DNA of 49,491 nucleotides from Rubripirellula sp. (GTDB lineage: Bacteria; Planctomycetota; Planctomycetia; Pirellulales; Pirellulaceae): positions 1-49,491 of the forward strand of contig JAPKCI010000018.1 in assembly GCA_028823035.1 (NCBI GenBank), in the 5' to 3' direction. The notes under the pieces were generated by a model, which was given only the letters and a program-made list of their open reading frames with translations, was not told the origin of the DNA and searched no databases. Both the position numbers and the translations under genes were made by a program. Of this stretch, positions 29,218 to 37,118 are shown piece by piece; the stretch's first letter is position 1, and each line of letters begins with the position of its first letter.

Positions 29218-29499
29218 TCAATTCAATTCGATATGATCCAGTAACGCGACAATTGATGCGTCAAGAGGTTTGATATCCGGGAGGAAGGGTTGTGCGGATT
29301 CAGGGCCCTCGGCCAGTCCAACCAAGTCACCGATGCCCGTGCCGCAAAGGTCCCATGCGACGATTGTCTCGCCACCTAAAGGTTGCTCGTGAATCCGTTC
29401 AATGGTGTCTACCAATTCGACGCAACGCAGGTTCGAAGCTTCCATCGCAGGATGGAAACGTGCCAGCGTGACATTGCCGATGGTGCGTGCGATCTTCAT
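29218..29499 (-). CDS. BMC-P shell vertex protein (EutN/CcmL family), copy 3
   Basis: A 93-residue protein of the pentamer family that caps the vertices of microcompartments: ARTIGNVTLAR at the N-terminus, ELVDT, then TIVAWDLCGTGIGDLV, the strand-turn typical of EutN/CcmL. Three copies occur in this operon (also 30146 and 31921), as in related planctomycete BMC loci. Its start codon overlaps the stop of the preceding gene in a TGATG junction, which implies translational coupling. Confidence 0.92.
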   Translation of the reverse strand: MKIARTIGNVTLARFHPAMEASNLRCVELVDTIERIHEQPLGGETIVAWDLCGTGIGDLVGLAEGPESAQPFLPDIKPLDASIVALLDHIELN

Positions 29500-30146
29500 C
29501 AGTCGATGTTCCTTGTGCTGCTAATATGCACTGCTGCATTGACAGCCGCGCTGAAATTAAGCCGTTTCATGTCCAAGACCCAAAGCGTTGGTGATAACTC
29601 TTCTGAGAATCGCCGAATGTCGCTATAGGCTCCGATCATGACTGCCGTTTCGTTGTTCCTTGTGCACTGAAAGTGCACTTCTCTGGCCGGTGTATCAGTG
29701 AGCACGATTTTTGCTGTGCCGGTGGTGATTCCACGGATTGCCAATTGCTGGCGGACCGCTTCGGCTCGCTCCGGTTGGGCGTAGTCGCTGATTTCAAGTC
29801 GTTGATGGTCGGGTCGTTGTTCGGGTGACAGTTGGACAGTGCGTTGGATTGCGATCTTGCGATGGCGAGCTTCATCACGAGCCGCGGGGGTAATGACCGC
29901 TGTCGGTGAGACGAATACCTGCGAAGGCTGTCCGCTCAGTTCCTGAATTGTTTGGGCGGTGATGATCTTGTGGGTGATGGCGGCGGCTGTTGCTGTTTGT
30001 TCGTCTGTTTTTTCCAGGTTGCGGGCAGTGGATGCACTGTCAGGTGCAGTGGCGAGGCGGCCGAGGACCTGACGGACGATCTCGGCAACTTGTGCCGAAT
30101 CGCCAGTGGCAACCTGATTTGGATCTCTCTTTTGCTGAGTTTTCAT
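29499..30146 (-). CDS. Uncharacterised BMC-operon protein with N-terminal encapsulation-like helix
   Basis: A 215-residue protein I cannot assign to an enzyme family. Residues about 17-31 (SAQVAEIVRQVLGRL) form an amphipathic helix like those that target cargo to the shell, followed by a low-complexity linker. Residues about 58-105 contain VFVSPTAVITPAARDEARHR, which resembles the TP-x-A-[RK]-D element seen in several BMC-linked proteins. The C-terminal half (about 110-200) is a further alpha/beta region. The start at 30146 is fixed by a TGATG overlap with the upstream BMC-P gene, although an ATG at 30173 is in frame. The next gene also starts in a TGATG overlap. It is likely a lumen protein, and the function is open. 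Confidence 0.8.
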   Translation of the reverse strand: MKTQQKRDPNQVATGDSAQVAEIVRQVLGRLATAPDSASTARNLEKTDEQTATAAAITHKIITAQTIQELSGQPSQVFVSPTAVITPAARDEARHRKIAIQRTVQLSPEQRPDHQRLEISDYAQPERAEAVRQQLAIRGITTGTAKIVLTDTPAREVHFQCTRNNETAVMIGAYSDIRRFSEELSPTLWVLDMKRLNFSAAVNAAVHISSTRNID

Positions 30147-30400
30147 CAGTCCAATATCCCCATGACGCTCCATCTCGCTGGTGTGTTCTCGTGGTTGGTG
30201 ACGCTCCGTGCGTACATGCCGTCACTGGTGATTATCACGTGATCACCCCGTCTCGATCCAAAGGCATCAATGGCGATCAATGGCGGACCATCAGGGGTCT
30301 TGTCCAACATCAAGGGTTGAAGCAGGACCAGACGCTGGCCTTGGAAGCTTTCGTGTTTTATCGTTGCCCGGGTCGAGCCGAGAATCAGTGCCGTTTGCAT
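30146..30400 (-). CDS. BMC-P shell vertex protein (EutN/CcmL family), copy 2
   Basis: An 84-residue EutN/CcmL-family pentamer: LILGSTRATIKHESF at the N-terminus, LVLLQPLM, then PLIAIDAFGSRRGDHVIITSDG, which is the family's conserved glycine turn. It follows the aldehyde dehydrogenase stop after 17 bases. Its stop overlaps the start of the following unknown gene by one base. Confidence 0.93.
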   Translation of the reverse strand: MQTALILGSTRATIKHESFQGQRLVLLQPLMLDKTPDGPPLIAIDAFGSRRGDHVIITSDGMYARSVTNHENTPARWSVMGILD

Positions 30401-30417
30401 GGGTGTCAGTCCTTAGG

Positions 30418-31848
30418 TCAAACGACACGGAGTTCGTCGATCATGCTGCATCGACGTTCCCGTGTGAATGTGTTTGGTGTGGTCACGCCTTCGCCAGTTG
30501 GTCCAGCGATGGAAAATGACAGATAGCCTTCGCCGCCGAGTCCGAGGGCTGCCATACAGGGGCCATTCTTGACGTACAGCGTGGTGTCCAATTCCCGGCC
30601 CATCTTGGTCATGTTGCGGACATTACGGGAATGGATGATTGCGGTATGTCGGAATCCATGTTCGTATTCCTTCGCCAGGGCAATTGCGTGATCAATGTCA
30701 CGTGCGCGAACAAATGGAACGAATGGCATCATCTGTTCAACACTGACGAACGGGTGATGTTCATCCGTCTCACCGAACACCAGTTCCGTGTCTGTCGGTA
30801 CGTTTGCACCTGCGGCTGCTGCCAGAACCGTGGCATCTTTTCCAATGAAGTCTTTGCTGGCTGCGTCATGTTGGTCATCGCCAACTTTGACGATGGCCTT
30901 GCTGGTCAGAGTTGCGATCTGTGCTGTTGAAAGTTGGGCTGCACCGGCGCGACGCATAGCGGCCATCATGTCATCAAAGACACTTTCAACGACGAAGACT
31001 TCCTTTTCTGCGATGCACAGTAGATTGTTGTCATAAGCGCCTCCCTGAATGATGCAGCGAGCCGCATTGTCGAGGTCTGCCGTTTCGTCCACGACAACCG
31101 GTGGATTTCCAGGACCGGCCACGATCGCCCGCTTGCCACTGTTCAGTGCAGCACGACCGACCGCGGGACCGCCCGTAACACAAATCAGGGCGACTTGGCG
31201 GTGCTTGAACAATGCCTCGGCTGATTCCAGTGTGGGTTCTGCAATCACACAAATCAGATTGTCGATTCCAATCTCACGGGAGATCGCTTCGTTGAATCTC
31301 TTGACCCCTTCTGACGCCACCAGTTTTCCCGAGGGGTGAGGATTTACCACGACAGTGTTGCCACCTGCCAACATGCTGACCGCATTACCCGTGATCGTGG
31401 GAAGGCTGTGGGTGACAGGCGTAATGGCACCAATCACGCCAAATGGTGCCCGCTCGATCACCGCCAGTCCATGGTCGCCGCTATAGCACTTCGTTTCCAG
31501 AAATTCAACGCCTGGAGACAATTGCCCCAGAGTCCTGAGTTTTTCGATCTTGTGCTCCGGGCGGCCAATTCCGGTTTCTGCCATTTCCATCAGACCAAGT
31601 TCTTCGCATTGTTCGATTGAAATGCGACGAATGATTTCGATAACGTTCTTGCGATCTTCCAAAGAACAGTCGCGAAACTGTTGAAAAGCTACGTGTGCCG
31701 CATTCACTGCCGATTCAGCATCGTAAAAGATGCCGTGCTGACCACCGATGGGGCCGCGCTGAGAGGCACTTGGGCCGGGTGGGATGGGGCCGACTTCCGC
31801 AAGCACTTGGGCAACGACATTGCGAATGGTGTTTTCGTCAAATTGCAT
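30418..31848 (-). CDS. pduP: CoA-acylating aldehyde dehydrogenase, PduP-like, with N-terminal encapsulation peptide
   Basis: Oxidises an aldehyde (lactaldehyde in the proposed pathway) to acyl-CoA with NAD. The 476 residues start with the amphipathic helix FDENTIRNVVAQVLAEV (about 3-19), a cargo-targeting peptide, then a Pro/Gly linker. The catalytic Cys278 lies in NNLLCIAEKEV, and the cofactor-binding segment VTGGPAVGRAA is typical of this class. It differs from ordinary aldehyde dehydrogenases that make free acid, because the PduL and acetate kinase genes of the operon would use its acyl-CoA product. Confidence 0.93.
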   Translation of the reverse strand: MQFDENTIRNVVAQVLAEVGPIPPGPSASQRGPIGGQHGIFYDAESAVNAAHVAFQQFRDCSLEDRKNVIEIIRRISIEQCEELGLMEMAETGIGRPEHKIEKLRTLGQLSPGVEFLETKCYSGDHGLAVIERAPFGVIGAITPVTHSLPTITGNAVSMLAGGNTVVVNPHPSGKLVASEGVKRFNEAISREIGIDNLICVIAEPTLESAEALFKHRQVALICVTGGPAVGRAALNSGKRAIVAGPGNPPVVVDETADLDNAARCIIQGGAYDNNLLCIAEKEVFVVESVFDDMMAAMRRAGAAQLSTAQIATLTSKAIVKVGDDQHDAASKDFIGKDATVLAAAAGANVPTDTELVFGETDEHHPFVSVEQMMPFVPFVRARDIDHAIALAKEYEHGFRHTAIIHSRNVRNMTKMGRELDTTLYVKNGPCMAALGLGGEGYLSFSIAGPTGEGVTTPNTFTRERRCSMIDELRVV

Positions 31849-31920
31849 GGTATATCAGTCTCGGATGGTGATCCGCGTCAGTGGTTGATCGGTGTGTCGC
31901 TGGCGGCGACATTGTCAGGT

Positions 31921-32235
31921 TTACGATTCGTTTCTTGAGTAGGCGGCATGCTTGTCAATGTGGACTGTATCCACAATTCCGATGATGACCGCGTCGATGG
32001 GTAACTGTTTGGTTTCAGGCGTCAGTCGGGCACTGCTGCCCTGAGCGATGAGTACGTAGTCGTCTTCACCTGCGCCCAGAGTGTCGACCGCAATGAATGT
32101 TCGCCCAGTGGTGACCAACGACTTTCGTTTCTCACTCTCCAGACGATAGGGTTCGACCACCAACAGTTTCTGGCCTGTCATTGATTCGACCTTTTGAGTG
32201 CTTACCACCGATCCGGTGACGCGTGCTATGAACAT
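31921..32235 (-). CDS. BMC-P shell vertex protein (EutN/CcmL family), copy 1
   Basis: A 104-residue protein with the pentamer pattern: ARVTGSVVSTQKVESM, KLLVVEP, then FIAVDTLGAGEDDYVLIAQGSSAR. It is the longest of the three copies because of a polar C-terminal tail. The order of the three copies (after ackA, after pduP, after the unknown gene) suggests each is made with a different partner enzyme. Confidence 0.94.
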   Translation of the reverse strand: MFIARVTGSVVSTQKVESMTGQKLLVVEPYRLESEKRKSLVTTGRTFIAVDTLGAGEDDYVLIAQGSSARLTPETKQLPIDAVIIGIVDTVHIDKHAAYSRNES

Positions 32236-32266
32236 GGATGTGATCGCCCTTAAGGATTGTTCTGTA

Positions 32267-33496
32267 TCACGATTTCAAGAGTTCGACGCACTGACGTGCG
32301 ACGATCACTTCTTCGTTGGTTGGTATGACCCACAGTTGGGTGTGACTTTCGCTTGCATGAAATGTGACTTCGCCAGCAACCTGATGGTTGGCGTGAGGGT
32401 CCATCACAATTCCAAGTTCCTGCAGATCAGCACACACACCAGCACGGATATTAGCACCCTTCTCGCCAATGCCACCGGTGAACACGATTGCGTCCACGCC
32501 GCCCAGTGCGACAATCATGCCACCGAGATGGCGGCGGATTTCCTGCACGAACACATCAAGCGCCAGTTGTGATTTGTCATCACCCGCTTCTGCGGCAGAT
32601 TCCAAATCACGAATGTCGCCACTGTTGTCACTCAAGCCCAGTAGACCGCCATGGCTGGCGAGGTGAGATAGCGTTTCTTCGAGCGACATCCCAGTACGTT
32701 CGAGAATGAGTGGCAGAGCAAACGGATCGAAGTCGCCGACCCGATTGTTTTGCGGCAATCCTGTCTGGGGAGTCATTCCCATTGTCGTCATCACGCTTTC
32801 GCCATTGTGAATCGCCGTCAGGCTGCTGCTGCCGCCAAGGTGACAAGAAATGATTCTGGCATCTTCCCGCCCCAGCAATATGGCAGTGCGTTTGGCGATG
32901 TAACGATGACTGGCGCCGTGAAAACCGTACTTTCGAATGTGGAATTCGTCTGCCCACTGACGAGGTATCCCATACTCGCGACGAGCCGCCGGAATGGTGC
33001 GATGGAAATCTGTTTCGAAGGCAGCCACCAAGGGCAAGTTGGGAAAACGTTCCCGCAGGTTTCGCATGGCGGCGATGTAGGGCGGATTGTGCGCTGGTGC
33101 TGCAGCGTTCATCTCGGTCATCGCATCCAAAACGTCGTCATTGACCGAGAAAACACCCGATAATCGGCCACCGTGTACAGCCTTGAAACCGACAGCCGAA
33201 ACATCCGAGGCGTCCTGTAGGACGCCATGCTCAGGGTGGGTCAATTGTTCAAAGCAGGCAGCAACCGCGACCCCATGGTCAGGTACCGGCATGGTTCGTT
33301 GTTCCGACCATGATCCGATTTCCACAGCGCAGGTGCTTTCTTCCGCACCGATTCGTTCTACCGAACCGCGCGCCAGACAACGCTCATCGGTCATATCAAA
33401 TAACCGATACTTGAAGCTCGTGGATCCGAGATTGGCAACAAGGACTAGCACGGGAGACGTACCATGAATGGTTTGGGAAGCCGAGTGGGGTGTCAA
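32267..33496 (-). CDS. ackA: Acetate/propionate-type kinase of the BMC operon
   Basis: Transfers phosphate from an acyl phosphate to ADP. This would recover ATP from the acyl phosphate made by PduL, giving lactate or a similar acid. The ASKHA-fold motifs are intact: NLGSTSFKYRLFD at the N-terminus, FHRTIP, the HLGGSSSLTAI and DGMTPQTGL-type region (here GMTPQTGLP), and AIVFTGGIGEKG. The frame begins at a TTG (33496). A GTG at 33451 gives an N-terminus closer to the usual start of the family. No cargo peptide is seen at either end, so it may be outside the shell or targeted by another route. Confidence 0.93.
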   Translation of the reverse strand: MTPHSASQTIHGTSPVLVLVANLGSTSFKYRLFDMTDERCLARGSVERIGAEESTCAVEIGSWSEQRTMPVPDHGVAVAACFEQLTHPEHGVLQDASDVSAVGFKAVHGGRLSGVFSVNDDVLDAMTEMNAAAPAHNPPYIAAMRNLRERFPNLPLVAAFETDFHRTIPAARREYGIPRQWADEFHIRKYGFHGASHRYIAKRTAILLGREDARIISCHLGGSSSLTAIHNGESVMTTMGMTPQTGLPQNNRVGDFDPFALPLILERTGMSLEETLSHLASHGGLLGLSDNSGDIRDLESAAEAGDDKSQLALDVFVQEIRRHLGGMIVALGGVDAIVFTGGIGEKGANIRAGVCADLQELGIVMDPHANHQVAGEVTFHASESHTQLWVIPTNEEVIVARQCVELLKS

Positions 33497-33543
33497 CGCA
33501 GAGGCTGAATGCAGGATCGAATCCTGCGTATCACAACCCGGCT

Positions 33544-33813
33544 CTATCCCAAAAAAGCTTTTTCCAGTCCTTCGGAAGGACGTGGAATGATGTGGCTGCT
33601 GAGCAGTTCGCCCGCTTGTGAGGCCGCACTGGCTCCGGCTTCGACTGCAGCGCGGACACTGCCTACGTCGCCGCTGACAACGGTTGTGACTAAGCCACCA
33701 CCGATGTCGATACGCTTGACGATCTGTACGTTTGCTGCTTTTGCCATGGAGTCAGTGGCTTCGATGAGTGCCAGCAGGCCCTTGGTTTCGATCAAACCGA
33801 TAGCATCGTTCAT
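33544..33813 (-). CDS. BMC-H hexameric shell protein, copy 2
   Basis: An 89-residue single BMC-domain protein that tiles the shell facets: AIGLIETKGLLALIEATDSMAKAANV at the N-terminus and GDVGSVRAAVEAG in the middle. The pore loop reads IDIGGGLV, a Gly-Gly-Gly variant of the Gly-Ser-Gly in the neighbouring copy. This could change what passes the pore. It follows its paralog after 51 bases and precedes ackA. Confidence 0.96.
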   Translation of the reverse strand: MNDAIGLIETKGLLALIEATDSMAKAANVQIVKRIDIGGGLVTTVVSGDVGSVRAAVEAGASAASQAGELLSSHIIPRPSEGLEKAFLG

Positions 33814-33864
33814 AGGGTGTTCTTTTCTTCGAAAGGGATATGTTTGTTGGATTGGAAAGCGAGC

Positions 33865-34158
33865 TTATTTTTTGGCTGCAGGCATCTTCAGGATTTTGGA
33901 AAGATCTTCGTGTGGGCGAGGAATCACCTGCACGCTGACGACTTCACCAACTCGGCCCGCTGCTGCCGCGCCTGCGTCGGTTGCTGCTTTTACTGCTGCA
34001 ACATCGCCGGTTACAAATGCACTGACCAAGCCGCTGCCGACTTTGTCCCAGCCCATGAACTGAACGTTCGCTGCTTTCATCATTGCGTCGGATGCTTCAA
34101 CCAAGGCGACAAAGCCTTTGGTTTCGATCATCCCGAGCGCTTCGCTAATTTTTGCCAT
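33865..34158 (-). CDS. BMC-H hexameric shell protein, copy 1
   Basis: A 97-residue BMC-domain protein ([43 protein letters not shown]). The pore loop is DKVGSGLV, the PduA-like Gly-Ser-Gly form. The C-terminal tail KMPAAKK is longer and more basic than in copy 2. Two BMC-H genes with different pores next to each other are typical of this BMC type. Confidence 0.96.
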   Translation of the reverse strand: MAKISEALGMIETKGFVALVEASDAMMKAANVQFMGWDKVGSGLVSAFVTGDVAAVKAATDAGAAAAGRVGEVVSVQVIPRPHEDLSKILKMPAAKK

Positions 34159-34250
34159 CTCAGAAACTGCCTTGGGTAAGGAAGGGATCGGGCCAAGCGG
34201 TACGCTTGACCAGTGGAATAATCAGCCGGACGACGGGTCCGGCTGGTGGT

Positions 34251-34979
34251 CTATTTTTTGCAGCCGCAACTGTCTTTCTTCAACAGGACTTCGGTTGCTG
34301 CGTCCAAATTGCACGCATTGCCCTCATCCGTGTCGATGTGGACCTCCAATTTGGCTGCTTTGTCTGCACGAACGAGCACGTCGTCGAACACTACACTGCA
34401 GTCGGAACTGCTGATCTTCAACTGCATCATGTCTCCATTGCTCACGCCGTAGTAATCAGCGTCCGCAAAATTCATGTGAACGTGTCGAGCTGCCCGGATC
34501 ACGCCGCGTTTCAGTTGCACGGTGCCAGCTGGTCCAACTAACACGCACCCGGGAGTGCCTTCGATTTTTCCGCTGTGGCGAATGGGTGCATCGATGCCCA
34601 GTGAGATTGAATCGGTTAATGCGAGTTCCACCTGACTGTCTGGTCGGGTTGGCCCCAGAACGCGGACGTTCGGCAACATCCGGCGACGAGGACCGACCAC
34701 CATTACTGTCTGCTTGGCGGCGTAGAAACCGTCCTGATAAAGGTCCTTGTCTGGTTCCAGAACACTGCCACGTCCAAACAAAATCTCAACGTGCTCGTCT
34801 GTCAGATGGCAGTGCCTTGCTGAAATGCTGACACGCAGGTTCGGCTTGCCATCCACCCAGCCGGGCGGATCGTTCGCGGAATGTGACGCCACGGTTGCTT
34901 CGGTGGTGTCCTCCGTTGCCCGAATGGCTTTGCGGACTAATTGTTCAATTTGAGAGCGGTCGATCGTCGCGTGATTCAT
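34251..34979 (-). CDS. pduL: PduL-type phosphotransacylase with N-terminal encapsulation peptide
   Basis: Converts acyl-CoA and phosphate to acyl phosphate and regenerates CoA inside the shell. The two halves carry the metal ligands known for PduL: HCH at 56-58, Glu118, HVH at 166-168 and His214. The first 20 residues ([15 protein letters not shown]) form the cargo-targeting helix, and a linker separates it from the catalytic fold at about residue 47. It is the first enzyme gene after the deoR-type regulator. The unusual Cys-rich end DSCGCKK is not part of the known active site. Confidence 0.94.
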   Translation of the reverse strand: MNHATIDRSQIEQLVRKAIRATEDTTEATVASHSANDPPGWVDGKPNLRVSISARHCHLTDEHVEILFGRGSVLEPDKDLYQDGFYAAKQTVMVVGPRRRMLPNVRVLGPTRPDSQVELALTDSISLGIDAPIRHSGKIEGTPGCVLVGPAGTVQLKRGVIRAARHVHMNFADADYYGVSNGDMMQLKISSSDCSVVFDDVLVRADKAAKLEVHIDTDEGNACNLDAATEVLLKKDSCGCKK

Positions 34980-34988
34980 CTTTGATTT

Positions 34989-35050
34989 ACTAATTCGGTG
35001 CTAATTGCGGACGCTGTTCTAATTGCCAACAGTGTGCTAATTGGAATGAC
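34989..35050. repeat. 18-bp imperfect direct repeats between deoR-type gene and pduL
   Basis: CTAATT recurs four times (34989, 35000, 35018, 35036), the last three exactly 18 bases apart with similar intervening bases. The stop codon of the DeoR gene lies inside the array on the minus strand. They could be an expanded repeat or a cluster of binding sites. Confidence 0.6.
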
Positions 35051-35870
35051 TGTTCCAATCGGCTGTGGTTGGTGTGATTCTTTCGGCCGCAGTTTTTCCA
35101 GTGGGTGCAGCCAACACTACTTCGGTACCTGCCAGTGCAAGGTGTTCTTTCCATTTGGAATCGAGACTGGAATCCGTCACGACGGCGTGTACTTCGTGCA
35201 ATCCGCACAACCGGCTGAGACTGACCTTGCCAAACTTGCTGCTGTCGGCCACCACGATGGCGCGATCTGCAGATGCCAGCATCGCTTTCTCGCTTTCCAC
35301 CAACATCATGTTGCTGTTGAAATAACCACGGTCTGTGATGCCTGCCACCGACAAAAAAACTTTTCCAACGTTGATGCTGTGCAGCATTGAATCTGCCATC
35401 GGGCCAATGGTTACCGCCGTTCGACCCCGAACGCATCCGCCGATCATCACCAGGTCAATCGATTCGCTGCTGGAAAGCAGGTGTGCTACCGGCAGGCTGT
35501 TGGTGACGACCTGAAGCGGACGGCCAACCAGATGACGGGCCAGCTCATACGTAGTGCTGCCACCATCCAATAGGATTGTGTCGTGGTCCTCCACCAAAGC
35601 AGCGGCCATTTCGCCAATCGCGGCTTTAGCTGACCAATCGGCGTCTCGACGCGTCTCGAAGACCCGCATCGTGTCTGAGCCACCGGTCCAGAACACGCCG
35701 CCGTGCGTGCGTCGAGCTATCCCCGTGCTTTCCAGATGCTCCAGATCGCGACGGATCGTTGATTCGCTGACATTCAGAGTTTCGGCAAGTTCACCCAGCG
35801 ATGCGAAGCCACGTGCTTGAATTAATTCCTGCAAACGCCCTCGCCTTGTTCCGCTCGTTGTTCCAGCCAA
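35037..35870 (-). CDS. DeoR-family transcriptional regulator of the BMC operon
   Basis: A 277-residue repressor-type regulator. The N-terminal winged helix-turn-helix is clear (GELAETLNVSESTIRRDLEHLE, then RTHGGVF), followed by the DeoR sensor domain with sugar-phosphate-type motifs (TILLDGGSTTYELARHL, VVTNSLPVAHLL, DRGYFNSN). In sugar-catabolic operons such proteins sense a phosphorylated sugar and bind their own promoter. The start is a TTG at 35870, with the helix-turn-helix beginning immediately. It lies 57 bases before pduL on the same strand and is likely co-transcribed with the BMC genes and autoregulated. A palindrome pair lies upstream. Confidence 0.9.
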   Translation of the reverse strand: MAGTTSGTRRGRLQELIQARGFASLGELAETLNVSESTIRRDLEHLESTGIARRTHGGVFWTGGSDTMRVFETRRDADWSAKAAIGEMAAALVEDHDTILLDGGSTTYELARHLVGRPLQVVTNSLPVAHLLSSSESIDLVMIGGCVRGRTAVTIGPMADSMLHSINVGKVFLSVAGITDRGYFNSNMMLVESEKAMLASADRAIVVADSSKFGKVSLSRLCGLHEVHAVVTDSSLDSKWKEHLALAGTEVVLAAPTGKTAAERITPTTADWNSHSN

Positions 35871-36199
35871 TGCAGATTACCTGATGTGGTTAAATTGCCA
35901 ACTACGGTAGTTTTCTCTCATTTCTGAGAGAAAACAATCACCTAATTGTAGTTTTGGGAAAAAAATGGCACGAAATGACATTTTTCGATCGGTTTCCACG
36001 ATTTCTAGCCCCGTTTTGCTGCCCAACCTGTTCTGAACTCGACGTTGAGACAGTTATTCAGGCATGCGATTGGTGTGATTGGGTTAGTCAATCCTGAGTT
36101 GAATCGCGTTCGCTGACTTGAGGCCCAGTTCAAGGGGCCTGCGGAACTGGAGTAGACTACACCGCACTGGGCTTGAGGACTTCTACAGACGAGTGAGAA
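35871..36199. other. Divergent regulatory region of the BMC operon and SDR gene
   Basis: A gene-free stretch of 329 bases between the divergent deoR-type and SDR genes. It holds the palindromes at 35900-35935, a possible minus-strand -10 element TACAAT (35945-35950 read on the minus strand), and near the SDR gene an inverted repeat CCAGTTC / GAACTGG (arms 36125-36131 and 36144-36150). The direct repeats CTTGAGG occur twice near the SDR end. No gene is visible. Confidence 0.65.
35900..35935. promoter_or_regulatory. Candidate DeoR operator: two adjoining palindromes
   Basis: The first is AACTACGGTAGTT (35900-35912, one central base). It overlaps the left arm of a second, perfect 11-bp inverted repeat GTTTTCTCTCA / TGAGAGAAAAC with a four-base spacer (35910-35935). 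They lie 30-65 bases before the DeoR start codon and just downstream of a TACAAT element. The position fits repression by a DeoR protein, and the sequence could equally act as an RNA hairpin. Confidence 0.55.
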
Positions 36200-36997
36200 A
36201 TGACTGATTTGCGAGGCAAGCGAGCGATTGTGTCAGGGGCTTCCCGTGGCATTGGCAGGGGGGTCGCCATCGAATTGGCCAAGGCGGGGGCGGAGGTTGT
36301 CGTTAACTTTCGCAGTCATTCCGACGAGGCCCAGCAGGTGGTTGAACAATGTCGCCAGGCATCAGGCGTCGCTGCCCATGCCATCTGCGCGGATTTTGGA
36401 AGCCAGCAGGCGGTGGAGAGTTTGGTCGAGGAAGCGGCGGAGCGAATGGGTGGTATCGATATCGTTGTCAGCAATGCTGTCTACAGCGATCGACATCTGT
36501 TTTTGGATTCAGACCTTGACGAATTTCGCAAGACGATTGATGTGAGTATGTGGGGCGCGTTCTACTTCGTGCGGGCTGCCGGGCAGAGAATGGTTGCCGC
36601 CGGAAATGGTGGAGCGATGGTGGTGATTAGCAGTCCCCACGCGCACATGGCGATACCTGGAGCGATGGCTTACAACATGGCCAAGGCGGCGAACGATCAG
36701 ATGGCTCGTACAGCAGCGTGTGAGCTTTCGCAGCATCGAATCCGAGTCAACATAATTCATCCCGGTTGGACTGACACGCCGGGCGAACGCAAGTTCTTTT
36801 CTGAGGAGACTCTCGCTGCCGAAGGTGCCAAGTTGCCTTGGGGACGACTCGGTAAACCAGAAGAAATCGGGCGGGGAGCAGTGTTCCTCTGCGATTCCAA
36901 CAATGAGTACATCACAGGCAGTACTGTCACGATAGATGGCGGCATTCAATTGCCGTGGCGTGAAATGTACCGTATCAATGAAGAGCCTGACCAATAG
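36200..36997 (+). CDS. Short-chain dehydrogenase/reductase
   Basis: A 265-residue classical SDR. The cofactor loop GASRGIG (13-19) and the catalytic Ser at 144/145, Tyr158 and Lys162 (YNMAK) are present. The usual NAG motif is altered to NAVYSD. The substrate cannot be told from sequence. It is transcribed divergently from the BMC regulator gene, so it may belong to the same sugar pathway (for instance a sugar or aldose dehydrogenase), but the position is the only evidence. The ATG at 36200 is the first codon of the Rossmann domain. Confidence 0.88.
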   Translation: MTDLRGKRAIVSGASRGIGRGVAIELAKAGAEVVVNFRSHSDEAQQVVEQCRQASGVAAHAICADFGSQQAVESLVEEAAERMGGIDIVVSNAVYSDRHLFLDSDLDEFRKTIDVSMWGAFYFVRAAGQRMVAAGNGGAMVVISSPHAHMAIPGAMAYNMAKAANDQMARTAACELSQHRIRVNIIHPGWTDTPGERKFFSEETLAAEGAKLPWGRLGKPEEIGRGAVFLCDSNNEYITGSTVTIDGGIQLPWREMYRINEEPDQ

Positions 36998-37118
36998 TAA
37001 AACGCTGACTTGGCTGCGGTCGTTGTTTTCAATCAACAAGCCATCGCATGCTGTTGTCGAGTCTTAGCTTCATGTCGAGTAAGTTGAATGCAAGCAGGCT
37101 CATTTGCATTTTCAGGAG

